The notes beneath the pieces were generated by a model. That model was given only the letters and a program-made list of their open reading frames with translations. It did no database searches and was not told the origin of the DNA. Shown in pieces: positions 43,189 to 53,200 of a stretch of DNA of 64,000 nucleotides; the stretch's first letter is position 1; every line of letters starts with the position of its first letter. This DNA comes from Selaginella moellendorffii (taxonomy: Eukaryota; Streptophyta; Lycopodiopsida; Selaginellales; Selaginellaceae). The position numbers were made by a program, and so were the translations under genes. The stretch lies in NCBI RefSeq assembly GCF_000143415.4, contig NW_003314292.1, positions 319,178 through 383,177 of the forward strand. The letters are read 5' to 3'.

Positions 43189-43645
43189 GAGCGATGTAGT
43201 TTTTCTTTTTCATGCTAGTCCACAGGTTCGAACACCAGACTGGAAAGAGGATATCCTTTGGGTGTGAAGGGGATATTCTTTTGGTGTAGTGTGATCTCCA
43301 TATTCGAACACGAGACTGGCGGCCAAAGAGGATATTCGTTGGGTGATCATACAGGCAACTGGAATGTGGAAGCGGTGATTGTGTGACGCACGCTCCTCCT
43401 CGAAATTTCAGCGCGCTAGGGTGTAATGATGCGCTGCGCTGTGCCGATCCTCTAGAAATCTGGCCGGATTTCGGCGCCGATCGCTCGAGGTTTGCTCGAA
43501 ATCCATCCTGTTTCCTGCGGCATTCTTCTTGATTTGTGGGAATTCTCGGCGTGCTCGTTGATTCAAGGTAGCATCGTCTCGATCTTGGAATCGCGCCAAG
43601 AACCTAGGTTTTTCATCCGTCTTTCTTGCTGTGCAGGCGATCGCC

Positions 43646-44049
43646 ATGGGAATCTGCCACATTCCCGAGAAATCGAGGCAGCTCCTGGATTTCCTTCGCA
43701 AGAACCGGATATTTCTCGCGATCGGCGTCATCGGCTTGGTCTTTTGCATCGCGCTCTTCACCCGCCCGTGGGATGCGAGCGCGCATCGCCAGGATCGAGT
43801 GAGCCACGCCTTTAGCTTCAACCATGGCGCCGATCGAGGTAAAGTGCCGCTCCAAAATTCTCTCGCGGATCGTCCACCGATGATAAAGACAAGGCGTTTG
43901 TTGCTGGTAGGACAAGTCGTTCTAAAACAGCTCAAAGCTTTCTTTCTTTTTTCTTTCTTTCTTCTTACTCATCCTTTGTCTTACAGGCCATGGATGGCGA
44001 CAGCGATGCTCATCTCGACTGGGTATGAGTTCTTCGCAGCGCTGTGTAT
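43646..44049 (+). CDS. Hypothetical membrane protein, structure uncertain
   Basis: ATG at 43646 starts MGICHIPEKS and a single transmembrane helix (IFLAIGVIGLVFCIALF, residues about 27-43), then a basic segment up to a GTAAAG donor-like site at about 43840. A second exon after TTGTCTTACAG (43987) is possible but its frame is unclear. The end given is tentative. No family recognised. The locus abuts a partial duplicate of pTAC7, which may have damaged it. Confidence 0.4.
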
Positions 44050-44104
44050 AGAGCTTGGTTTACGAGAGATTGCTCTCCAAGTCATTCATGTGAGTGGTCC
44101 CTTT

Positions 44105-44560
44105 GGTTTTCTAGCTTTCTCTTGTTATATCAAAACCAGTTTGATGTTTCGAAGTCCCGGAAAGTTCTCAAACACTTTTCAAACTCTTCCTGGGATCGGG
44201 ATCTCGTTCCGCGATAACTTCGTCGGGTGATTTTCGTTTTTCCTGGCAGGAAAATCCGTGCGAGTTGTTTAGTCAGGTCAATAAAAACTGGTGGTGAGGT
44301 ACGGATAATGGTAAATGTCTATCCTCTTCGATCTTTACCGATCTGTAGACCAGGTAAGTAACTCTCACTCTGGGCTTAACTTGTGCTCGGTACCTTGACT
44401 TTGGCTTTTCTTATAGATTTCGTTGCTACGAGGTAAACGTCAGAAGTTACTCGTTGAGAGCGTGAAACTCGTTTCTACCCACCGGCCCTCGTGGTTTGTT
44501 TCTGTCGTTGCTTCGAACAAGAACTATTTCATTCCAATTTCCCAGGTTGCATAACCCGCG
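44105..44560 (-). pseudogene. Truncated duplicate of pTAC7 (exons 6 to 3, with deletions)
   Basis: About 450 bp nearly identical to parts of 45341-45960. Landmarks in both: AAAACCAGTTTGA, ACTTCGTCGGGTGAT, GATCTGTAGACCAGGTAAGTA, GGTACCTTGACTTTGGCTTT, GAGAGCGTGAAACTCGTTTC and CGAACAAGAACTATTTCATT. Relative to the functional gene it lacks most of exons 4 and 5 and has a frameshift in the last exon. It points the same way as the parent gene and lies about 1.2 kb from it. Confidence 0.9.
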
Positions 44561-44695
44561 ATCTGGAGACCGATGAAGAGGAGCCTACATTTTTCTCTCT
44601 CTCAAGAATGATCAAGGTATTCATTTTGCGTTATTGATGAGATTCAGCTCATATTCTTGGTTTTTGGTGTCAAACAAGGTCTCACTCAGACAGTC

Positions 44696-45239
44696 ATGGG
44701 TGGTGGTAGCGGCGCCGCTATTTGTTCTTCCCAATCTAAGATGATAGTGGGCCTGGATTTTGGACTACATTTTCAGAGACGATCGGAGATTGATCAAGAG
44801 GAGAACAAGAGAGACTTCTACAAGAAAGAGACGGGCTCCCTTCCTCAAAACAACGTGATTTTGCAGGTAAACGCTTGGGAAGTCCTGTTTTAACTTTTAC
44901 AAGTTCAAAACCACGGTAATTGTCGGTTTCAAAGTGTAACTCGCAATTTTTCCCGGATCAGAGGATCAGAGATCGGTGTGCATGGAGTTTTTCAGCTCGA
45001 GTTCCGAAATTGCTCCCCGTTACGTCACTGATCCGGGCTGCAAGAGACTCGCGGAGTACGACTTCGACATGAGCGAAAATGTGGAGCTTGGGAAGAATCG
45101 GAACGTTCTCGTGTCAAAGAGCATCGAAAGTGTCAACTTTGGAAAGAACCGCCAGCCCGAGGAGCTCTACTGCGTTGATCTTTGCACAGGGAGGAGGATG
45201 GAAGGCACCGTCAATAAAAAGACGAAATCGAGAAAATAA
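44696..45239 (+). CDS. Hypothetical protein, 146 residues
   Basis: Two exons (44696-44866 and 44970-45239) joined in frame by a GT-AG intron. A Gly-rich start (MGGGSGAAI), a charged stretch (EIDQEENKRDFYKKE) and a second exon that is highly charged and ends basic (NKKTKSRK). No domain recognised. It sits between the pTAC7 duplicate and pTAC7, its stop 125 bp from the pTAC7 stop (convergent). It might be the 3' part of the gene that starts at 43646. Confidence 0.45.
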
Positions 45240-45364
45240 CTCTACAGGTAGTTTTTCTTCCTCGTCTGTCATTTTCGTTGTGTTCTCCATTTTCTTTCGG
45301 GTATAATGTTTTCTTATGCATTCTATGCATGATTAAGGCTGGTTTTCTAGCTCTCTCTGTTATA

Positions 45365-46651
45365 TCAAAACCAGTTTGACGTTTCAAAGTCCCGGAAAGT
45401 TCTCAGATACTTTTCAAACTCTTCCCGGGATCTCTTCCATTCGAATTCCGCGATAACTTCGTCGGGTGATTTCCGTTTTTCCTGGCAGGAAAGATTTGTG
45501 CGAGTTGTTTGGTCAGGTCACTACAAAACTTACGTACCTGTGGAATAATGGTAAATGTCTTTCCTCCGTCTCTGATGGTGAGAATCTCTTTGCTTCTATC
45601 TCGATCCTTACCGCCAGGAACTTCGATCTGTAGACCAGGTAAGTAGCTCATTCCGGACTTAACTTGTGTTCGGTACCTTGACTTTGGCTTTTCTAATAGA
45701 TTTCGTCGCTCCGTCCAGCACAAACACCTTTTCAAAGTTGAGGACGAAGTTTGGGGCCTCCATCCTCCGGTTTCTATAGTGCTTTATAAGGAAAACCTTC
45801 CTTGAGAAACAAACGGAGACGTTAGTTCGGACGGGGTAACATCAGAGCTTACTTTGAGAGCGTGAAACTCGTTTCTGCCCATCGCCTCTCGTGGATTGTT
45901 TCTGTCGTTGCTTCGAACAAGAACTATTTCATTCCATTTTCCCAGGTTGCACCTCGTATTCTGCTTAAAGAAACGTAACGTTTGTGACACGCAGTGAGCG
46001 AGAGACCATGGTTCACGAACCTGCTTCGGCATTTTCCCGATAACCTTGGGGATTGAATAAACGTCAGTATCCGGAGGCGTGACATACATCTGAAAGATCC
46101 ATTCAGCCAACGAAGGTAGCGAACACCAGCTTTAAACTTACTTCTCTGAAATCATACACGTTGTCGTCAGGATCGGGTACCTTTCGAATGAAGAAATCAC
46201 ACTCGTGGAGGCTGATTTTGTGAAACTCGTCCTCGTTGATCTTGTACTCCACAACCGTTCCCGCCGCGACAACGCTCTCTAGCCTGTCCTCAGTTGCTCC
46301 ATCCGCTGCTTCAGGGCCTGCTTCAACGGGAGCAGCGGCAGAAGCAGGAGGAGGTAAGCCAAATCCAAGCAGTAGCTCCTCGGCAGTCTTGTCAGCTCCC
46401 TCGTCCAGCATGTCCAGAGTAGACTCGATTTGATCATCTATAACATCCTCCACACTGTAAAGATCATCGTCTCCAACACCCACCTGCATTCGGTATCTCT
46501 TCCTGTGCACTACTACACTGCTACTAGCACTACCTCCTAACGCATTTATCCTCGCATTGTTCTTTCCAGAGACTTGTAGCAGAAGATGGTGGCTCCTCTT
46601 GCTGCACCGTGGCAGGGCGCTCGCAAGTTCTGCTAAACTCAAGGTAGCCAT
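45365..46651 (-). CDS. pTAC7: Plastid transcriptionally active chromosome protein 7 (PEP-associated PAP12)
   Basis: Nuclear-encoded subunit associated with the plastid-encoded RNA polymerase. Six exons: 46651-46142, 46089-46021, 45963-45853, 45796-45677, 45627-45538, 45481-45365. They total 338 residues in frame. Exon 1 gives a Ser/Ala/Arg leader fitting a transit peptide, then a long acidic low-complexity region (DDDLYSVEDVIDDQIES, APVEAGPEAADGA). The conserved part is REMYVTPPDTDVYSIPKV, then VFLIKHYRNRRMEAPNFVL, TKSIRKAKVKV, EVPGGKDRDRSKEILTIRDG and the characteristic C-terminus RTFRDFETSNWF. The identification rests on recall of the plant family's ending (..LRDFSVSNWF), so it should be confirmed. 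Exon 3 (NTRCNLGKWNEIVLVRSN) diverges most. Confidence 0.8.
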
Positions 46652-46705
46652 CGCCAGAAACCCTGAACCTTAAAGCCCCTGCCTTGGAGGATGTATTACT
46701 AGCTA
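46652..46705. promoter_or_regulatory. 54-bp divergent start-to-start spacer
   Basis: Only 54 bp separate the pTAC7 start codon (-) and the PPR start codon (+). Core promoters must overlap the opposite 5' UTR or coding region. The spacer contains AAAGCCCC and GGATGTATTACTAGC, with no TATA box. Confidence 0.6.
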
Positions 46706-48640
46706 ATGCATGCTGGTTTTGCTGTTAGAGCAGTAAGAAATCTTCCTCTTGCTTACCGTGATGTTTTCCAGGATCTGGATGCTGTTCTAGGCAGAGACTC
46801 CGCTACGATTGACACTTACGCCTCTCTACTGCGGCAATGCGCTCAGACCAAGTCGATCCTTCAAGGCAAACGGGTCCACGACCATATCGACAGATCCGGA
46901 TACAAGGGACACACTTTCCTCGGGAATTTGCTCGTGGATATGTACGGGAGCTGTGGAAACTGGGAGGCCGCCAGGGCTGTGTTCGATGGCATCAAGGAGC
47001 CCAACGTTTTCTCGTGGAATCTGCTGATCAAGGCTTATGCCACGAATGGGTTTCTGCGAGAGGCACGGCTTGCGTTTGAGGGAGCTCCGCAAAAGAATGC
47101 AGTGACTTGGACTTCGCTGTTTGGGTGGTATGCGAAGGGTGGGCTGCTCCAGGAAGCCAGCCGGATGTTTGAGAAGATGCCCGAGTGGGACTTCATTTCG
47201 TGGACGAGCATGTTTACGGCATATGCCCAGAGCTGGCAGCCTCAGGTGGCGAAAGGAATGTTCGACAGAATGCCTTCGAGGGACGCTGCGTGCTGGAACG
47301 CAATGTTTACTGCGTGCGCGCAGAACGGAAGCCTGGTTAGAGCCAAGACTGTTTTCGAGAGGATGCCGCAGTGGAATGTCCAGTCCTGGAACGGAATGAT
47401 CACAGCGTATGCTCAAGACGGGGGGCCGCAGCAAAGCAAGAATCCTTTCGAAGGTGGTGATATACTTTCGAAAAGCAGGCTTTTCTCCTGGTCGGAAAGA
47501 AGTCTACTTCGAGATAACTCAACAGGGATGACACAAGAGAAGGATCATTGCAGAGAAGCAAGGAGTTTGTTCGATGGAATACCGGAGAGGAATGGAATCT
47601 CGTGGGCTGCTATGATCGGAGCTTATGCAAAGAAGGGGAAGCTTGTCGAGGCACAGGGTCTGTTTCAGAGAATGCCCAGTCTCGACTTAGTAACCTGCAC
47701 CACCATGCTCGAAGCGTATGCCCAACACGGCTATACCAAGGATTCAAAGGCACTTTTCGACAGAATGCCCGAGCATGACATGGTGTCGAGAACAGCTATG
47801 GTGCTTGGCTACGCTATCAACGGAGAACTGCACGAAGCTCGGGAGTTGTTCGACAGCATGCCGAGAAAGGACGTGATCTCTTGGAATGTGATCATCTCCG
47901 CATACGCACACAAGGGACAGGACAGAGAAGCGCTGGAGCTGTTTTGGAGAATGGATGTCAAGCCAGACTGTATATCCTTTCTCGTGGTTCTCGACGTGTG
48001 CGCAAACTCCACGATTCTGGAACAAGGAAAGCGTCTCCACGCCAGAGCGATCAGTCACGGCTTGGATTCAAATGCTAAAGTTGCGACGGCGCTGATCAAC
48101 ATGTATGGGAAGTGTGGACTGCTGGGAGTTGCTTTGGAGCTGTTTGAGAAACTCGAGGACAAAGAGGTGATGGCTTGGACGGCGATGGTCGCAGCTTATG
48201 GCTACAATGGACAGGGAAAGGCGGGCTTGATGGTTTTCCACAGGATGGTTATGGAAGGCGTGGAGCCCGACGACATACTCTACATATGCGTTCTCTGCTT
48301 ATGTGGCCACGCAGGGCTGTACAAGGATGGACTCGAGGAGTACCTTTCACTTCAAGGTGACTTCGGTATGGTTCCAACCATGGAGCATTTCGTCTGTGTA
48401 GCTGATCTTTTGGGCCGAGCAGGACATACTTCCCAGGCTCAGGAGCTGCTCGAGAGTATGCCGTTTGATGCCGATGGAACGGCTTGGAAGCTGCTGCTTA
48501 CGAACTGTAAGCTGCATGGAGATTTTGGTCGAGCCGAGATCTTTGGTGAGAAGCTTTTGAAAGCCTCGCCGCAGGCCAGTGCAACGTATGTGCTGCTGTC
48601 TCACCTCTACAGGGAGAGGAATTTGAAGTCTTCATCTTGA
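46706..48640 (+). CDS. Pentatricopeptide repeat protein, PLS class with E domain
   Basis: Sequence-specific RNA-binding organelle protein, 644 residues, intronless as usual. The start ATG CAT GCT is 54 bp from the divergent pTAC7 ATG. After an N-terminal cap (TYASLLRQCAQTKSILQGKRVH) come many S- and L-type repeats (NVFSWNLLIKAYATNG, NAVTWTSLFGWYAKGG, DFISWTSMFTAYAQSW, DVISWNVIISAYAHKG) and a longer P1-like repeat from about residue 415. An E motif is present at the end (GTAWKLLLTNCKLHGDFGRA...YVLLSHLYRE). The protein then stops: E+ and DYW regions are missing, so on its own it lacks a cytidine-deaminase domain. About 230 nt of Cys-poor unique sequence interrupts the repeats near 47440-47540. 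Confidence 0.93.
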   Translation: MHAGFAVRAVRNLPLAYRDVFQDLDAVLGRDSATIDTYASLLRQCAQTKSILQGKRVHDHIDRSGYKGHTFLGNLLVDMYGSCGNWEAARAVFDGIKEPNVFSWNLLIKAYATNGFLREARLAFEGAPQKNAVTWTSLFGWYAKGGLLQEASRMFEKMPEWDFISWTSMFTAYAQSWQPQVAKGMFDRMPSRDAACWNAMFTACAQNGSLVRAKTVFERMPQWNVQSWNGMITAYAQDGGPQQSKNPFEGGDILSKSRLFSWSERSLLRDNSTGMTQEKDHCREARSLFDGIPERNGISWAAMIGAYAKKGKLVEAQGLFQRMPSLDLVTCTTMLEAYAQHGYTKDSKALFDRMPEHDMVSRTAMVLGYAINGELHEARELFDSMPRKDVISWNVIISAYAHKGQDREALELFWRMDVKPDCISFLVVLDVCANSTILEQGKRLHARAISHGLDSNAKVATALINMYGKCGLLGVALELFEKLEDKEVMAWTAMVAAYGYNGQGKAGLMVFHRMVMEGVEPDDILYICVLCLCGHAGLYKDGLEEYLSLQGDFGMVPTMEHFVCVADLLGRAGHTSQAQELLESMPFDADGTAWKLLLTNCKLHGDFGRAEIFGEKLLKASPQASATYVLLSHLYRERNLKSSS

Positions 48641-48689
48641 GAAGGCAGGCATGTCCGTTTTTCTTCTCCCTTTTGCATCCAGGACGATG

Positions 48690-50138
48690 TCACGCGAACT
48701 TGGCTCGAGGTAAACAAGTTCTTTTGATTCTTTCTTGTCTTCCAGTTTTCTGATCAATGACTCTTCTCAGGCTTGCAACGTCATCCCATCTTCCAGCAGC
48801 AGCAAAGATATTGGACAGCAACACAAGAGCTGGAATAGCAGCAGCTCCCTTGGAATCCAGCTCCACCACCCTGTTGGCGACTTGAATTCCTCGATCTACA
48901 TCGCGATGGACACTGCAGGCTCCAAGAAGTGTCAGCCATGCAACCGGATCCCGCTCGAGCTCCTCGGTGCCGCAAATGAGATACTCAGCCTGGTCCAGCC
49001 ATCCGGCTCGTCCAAGAACGTCCACAACGCAGCGGTACTGTTGCTGCAAAGGGAATAGCCGGCAATGGTCGTGCTGCATGCAGCCAAAGCTCCGGATGGC
49101 CTGCTCCAGCTCTCCAGAGTGGCTGCAAGCTCGCAAGATGCTCATGAAGGTCACCTCACTCGGTTGGACACCTTCGAGCTCCATCTCGCGATAAAGCTCC
49201 ATCGCCTGGTCCAGATCTCCGTGCTCAGCAAACGCAGCGATCATCGAGTTCCAGGAGACGTCATTCCGCTCGGCCCCCATCGCCTCGAACTTTTTCCTCG
49301 CGCTGGAGAGGCCCTCGCATCTGCCAAGCAACTGGACAGCCGCATTTTTCACAACGACACTGGCGGAGGCCATGGATTTTTCGAGCAGCCCGGTAGCTTG
49401 GCTGCGGAGATCCGAGGAACCGCACTTGGAGCAGGCGCTTAGAACGCTCGAGTAAGTGAAATCGTCAGCTTGGATGCCTTGTTCTAACATCTTGCTGTAC
49501 AGCGCGAGAGCCTGGCTGCTATGCCCGTTCTGGGCATATCCCGCGAGCATCGTGTTCCAGGACACGAGATCTTTGCAGCGCATCTGATCGAAAAGTTGGC
49601 GAGCCCGATCGATGCTCCCGCACCGTGAGTACATACCCAGGAGCGAATTCTCTACGACAGTGGTGTTCTCCAGGTTTGAGCAGGCGATTCTCTCGTGGAG
49701 TTCCTCACCTCTGGACAGATTTTCCAGCTTGGAGCAGGCGGTGACCGCGTTGGAGAAAGTGTAAGCGTCCGGGGCGACGCTGCTGGAGGAGATCATCCGA
49801 TCGAAAGTGGCGAGAGCTCTGGCGCTGCAATCGTTTTGGAGGTACGCGGCGATCAAGAGGTTGAAGGAGAAGATGTTGGGCTTGGCGATGCGGTGGAATG
49901 CGAGCTCCGCGTCTTCCATGCTGCCGCACTTGCCATACATTTGGACGAGGAGATTGCCGATGTAAGTGTCTCGGTCGTGGTGGCGTTGGGCGATCAAGGC
50001 GTGGAACCTCTTCCCTTGCAGGAGAGATTTCTCGTTGCCAAATCGCTGGAGCGCTTCTGCGTAGGGCGCGGCATTCACTCTCACTCGTTTCTTCTCTCTC
50101 GCAGGAATCGCTAGAGCTTGGCTTTGGACATCCTCCAT
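48690..50138 (-). CDS. Pentatricopeptide repeat protein, PLS class with E/E+ end
   Basis: 482 residues, intronless, ATG at 50138. N-terminal cap PYAEALQRFGNEKSLLQGKRFH, then PLS repeats (YIGNLLVQMYGKCGSMEDAE, NIFSFNLLIAAYLQND, DLVSWNTMLAGYAQNG, NDVSWNSMIAAFAEHG, VTFMSILRACSHSGELEQA). The E motif (DPVAWLTLLGACSVHRDVDRG) and a short basic tail follow, with no DYW deaminase. It is tail-to-tail with the other PPR gene (49 bp between stops) and divergent from CFAP206. The cap and repeats resemble the neighbour's, but the two are not obvious recent duplicates. Confidence 0.93.
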   Translation of the reverse strand: MEDVQSQALAIPAREKKRVRVNAAPYAEALQRFGNEKSLLQGKRFHALIAQRHHDRDTYIGNLLVQMYGKCGSMEDAELAFHRIAKPNIFSFNLLIAAYLQNDCSARALATFDRMISSSSVAPDAYTFSNAVTACSKLENLSRGEELHERIACSNLENTTVVENSLLGMYSRCGSIDRARQLFDQMRCKDLVSWNTMLAGYAQNGHSSQALALYSKMLEQGIQADDFTYSSVLSACSKCGSSDLRSQATGLLEKSMASASVVVKNAAVQLLGRCEGLSSARKKFEAMGAERNDVSWNSMIAAFAEHGDLDQAMELYREMELEGVQPSEVTFMSILRACSHSGELEQAIRSFGCMQHDHCRLFPLQQQYRCVVDVLGRAGWLDQAEYLICGTEELERDPVAWLTLLGACSVHRDVDRGIQVANRVVELDSKGAAAIPALVLLSNIFAAAGRWDDVASLRRVIDQKTGRQERIKRTCLPRAKFA

Positions 50139-50244
50139 TAGAAAGAATTAGGGCTCTTCAACTTTAAAATTTTAAATTTTAAAATTGGCGCCTTTTATGG
50201 CTTCGCGCCTTCTGGGGCTAGGGTTTAGGGTTCGCGAGAGCGCG
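50139..50244. promoter_or_regulatory. Divergent promoter PPR / CFAP206
   Basis: 106 bp between start codons. It holds an AT-rich palindromic run (TTTAAAATTTTAAATTTTAA, near 50163), then TTGGCGCC (50185-50192), similar to an E2F-type site, and GGGTTTAGGG (telobox) just before the CFAP206 start. An alternative in-frame ATG at 50197 would place the telobox inside the coding region, so I prefer the ATG at 50245. Confidence 0.5.
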
Positions 50245-53200
50245 ATGGATCGCGAGCAGCAGGAGGCAGTGCGGCAGATGATAGCGTGGGTGATCCAGGG
50301 AGTCATGAGGGCTGCCGGGGATGTGGCGGCCGCTGGCGATTCTAGGGTTTACGAGCGCCTTGCGGATCGAGGTGTGTTTGATGGGGAGGAGGCCGTGCGC
50401 GCCATGATCGCGGCGGTGTTCCAGCGCGTTGCGCATAGCGACAGCGTCGCGGTGGATGTCGATACTGGTGCCGTGCATTTCTTTGTTGCGAATGGGCCGC
50501 AGAAATCGGCCATGGAGGGATTGGTTCATTCCATGTTGTCGGGGATTTTGGAGAGGATAGTGGCTGCCAGTGAGGTCCAAGTGATGGGATCCAGAATTTT
50601 GGGAGAGATGGAGGGCGATAGAAGGGATTTGGCGGAGATCTTGCGAGCAGTAGAGGCTGGCGGTGAAGTTCATAGCATGGTTTCGAAAGTTTTTGAGGAA
50701 GTGGTGGCAGGAAACGAAGATGCTAATCACGATCACGATCACTTGGAACATGAGGTTCTTACTTCTAGTTTCGATAAGTTGGCTCTAGAGGGGTGCGACG
50801 AGGAGCTTGCAGCAGCCACAGCGCCTTTGGTACACTACATGGTATCCAATATTGTCAGGAAAGTTATAGAGGCTAGAGATGAGCGGGGTCACGCTGGAGA
50901 GGAAGAAAGATACAGGAAGGAATCAAGCGACGTCCAAGCTATTGTTCGTCTTTGTCGGGAGAAAAGTGTGAGACTGGCAAAAGAAGTGCCGCCTTTCTTC
51001 GACGCTATGGCTTATTTTCAACTTCGAGCGGGCTCTTTGCTTAATCCAGAGATGTCCAGGTAACTTAAAAGTTTTTCTGTGCTACCAGTTTTACCAGTTT
51101 TACATGATCTCTGTCTGCGTTTGCAGCCCTGGAGTTGCGGAAGACTCTTCAAAAGATTTTCTTGACGGCTGTGTTCAGAGGCTTTTACGAGAGGATTGTC
51201 CTGCTCAAGAGACAATTAGACTTCAGGTACATTCGAAGCAATTATGTCCTTGGTTTTGAAATACCTTTTCTGTAGCGATCAGATTTCTGCACAAGCCGCC
51301 ATGGATCTGGAGTTGAAGGGATCGAAAATGGATGCTGACCAGAGGAAGGCAGTGCTCAAGGACATGGCGAAATGCGTCGCGGAAGTTCAGGTCCAACGTA
51401 TTCATAGCGTTGCCAACAAGTTTCTCAATTTGGACGTCCATTCAGATAAACGACTTGCAAAGAACATTCCAGATCGTGGAGGATTTACATTCGCGGGTGC
51501 TGAGATACGTCCTTCACTTTAGCAAGGAAGTCGAGGAGAAGATGACAGTCGCCAGTATAACCGAGATTCGAGCGGCTCTCGAGAGTATCTTTCCACAGGC
51601 GACGTGCATCTCTTGGATTGATCATCCAAAGGCCGAGAAAGCAACACAAGTTGAAGAGATGGCTGCCGCGGTAACAGGCATTCGTGTGTTCAACAAGTAC
51701 GTTGCATGGTGGATAGTTTCCTTGGCTCCAAAGCTCAAACTGGGAACTCGTGTGAAGGTCGCTGGGCAGAGGTGGTCAAGGATTTGAGCTTCCGTTTGGA
51801 CACTACAAGGATGAGATGAAGAGTTTGGGTGAAACGGTGATGGATTGTCTGCAAAAGACCAACGAGAAAGCTCAGAGGTGTGCGGAGGCAATCAGACTGC
51901 ACCTCGAGCCACTTGGAATGCGTCACGTCTTGCTTCAGAGACTACGGGACGAGCTTGCTTATTACTTGCAAGCATTTGCGCTGCTGGAAGGCCTCCAAAA
52001 TGTTCTCACGGAGAGATTTGGTATCGTCAGGGAGTATGATGACAAGTGTTGCGAGCACCTCAGAAACTTGTATGAAACCATCGAATGCAGGAGCTGTGTC
52101 GCGAATGAACTGGTCTGTATTTTTCTTCTCCTTCATGTCCTAACTTATGAAGTATTCATCGCAGGTGTACCCCCAATTCCAAGCTGTAGGAACAATAGTC
52201 AAGTCTGTTGGTGAGGAGCTAAGAGTTCTTCGAGCGTATGCCAGGGCCTCCATTCCGTTACTTTCACTAGCTTCTCAGCCTCTCTTCACGCCCACGCCAT
52301 CTGGCATAGCAAACATATGCTCTTCGACGGGTTTGTCAAGACTGAACACCCTCGTGAACTACACCACTTTTCTGCCTCCCGAAGTCTACACAGTCGACTG
52401 GCACGAGAACGACGTGATGTAAGTCCTGTGTGGTTGGCTTTGTTTGAAACTGATTTTTTGTTTCTTGCATGCAAAGCTTAAGCAAAGCGGGCACACAACA
52501 AGATTTAAGATGTGGTGTTTTGAGAGACGAGGATGTGGAGAATGCATTGCAAGGTGGGGGAGCCTTGCAGCTTTCTGGCTATTGTCCGGTTGCATTAGCC
52601 AAGCACAGAGGCCTCCTTCTTCACGGAGATCCTGACATAGGACTCGTGCATGTCGAGGGAAAGCTTTATGCATTTTCTAGCGGGGAAGCGTTAAACCAGT
52701 AATCTCTTTTACCGGTGCTTGATTCTGCAGAGAAGTGGATGCTATAGCTAGGTTCGTCGTCAACTCGCTAGTCAAATGCATCTGCAAGCTCATTTTGTGT
52801 CTGTCTTTGCATGGAGTTCGTCAAGGTTCTTTAGTATCGTCTACTCTTTTGTGCTGACGCGCGGGTGGTCACAGGTTCATCGCTGGCCCGTCGTTATATC
52901 TTGAAGCCGTGACGAATGCTGTTCGCAAGATGTCTCAGCTGGTCCACATTTTGGCGCTGGAAAACGAGGCTCCTTTTTCTGTCCTGAATATTTCCAAGGT
53001 TTGGGTCCTTTCTTTTGGTGTTTGTCGTCTCTTTGTAACAACCAGCATTTCGACAGTTGCTGAGCATACTTAGTAAGCCACTTTCATGTGAGTTCTCGAC
53101 GCAGACAACAACAGATGTTGTCAATTCGTTGGATTCGGCTCTGACCAGGTAATGGTTGGACTTCGATAGTGGAAACTTACCATTGTTTTTCATTGCACTG

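Noticed and set aside
46826-47434. 202-codon frame antisense to the first PPR gene
   Set aside because: Repeat-driven shadow with no independent features.
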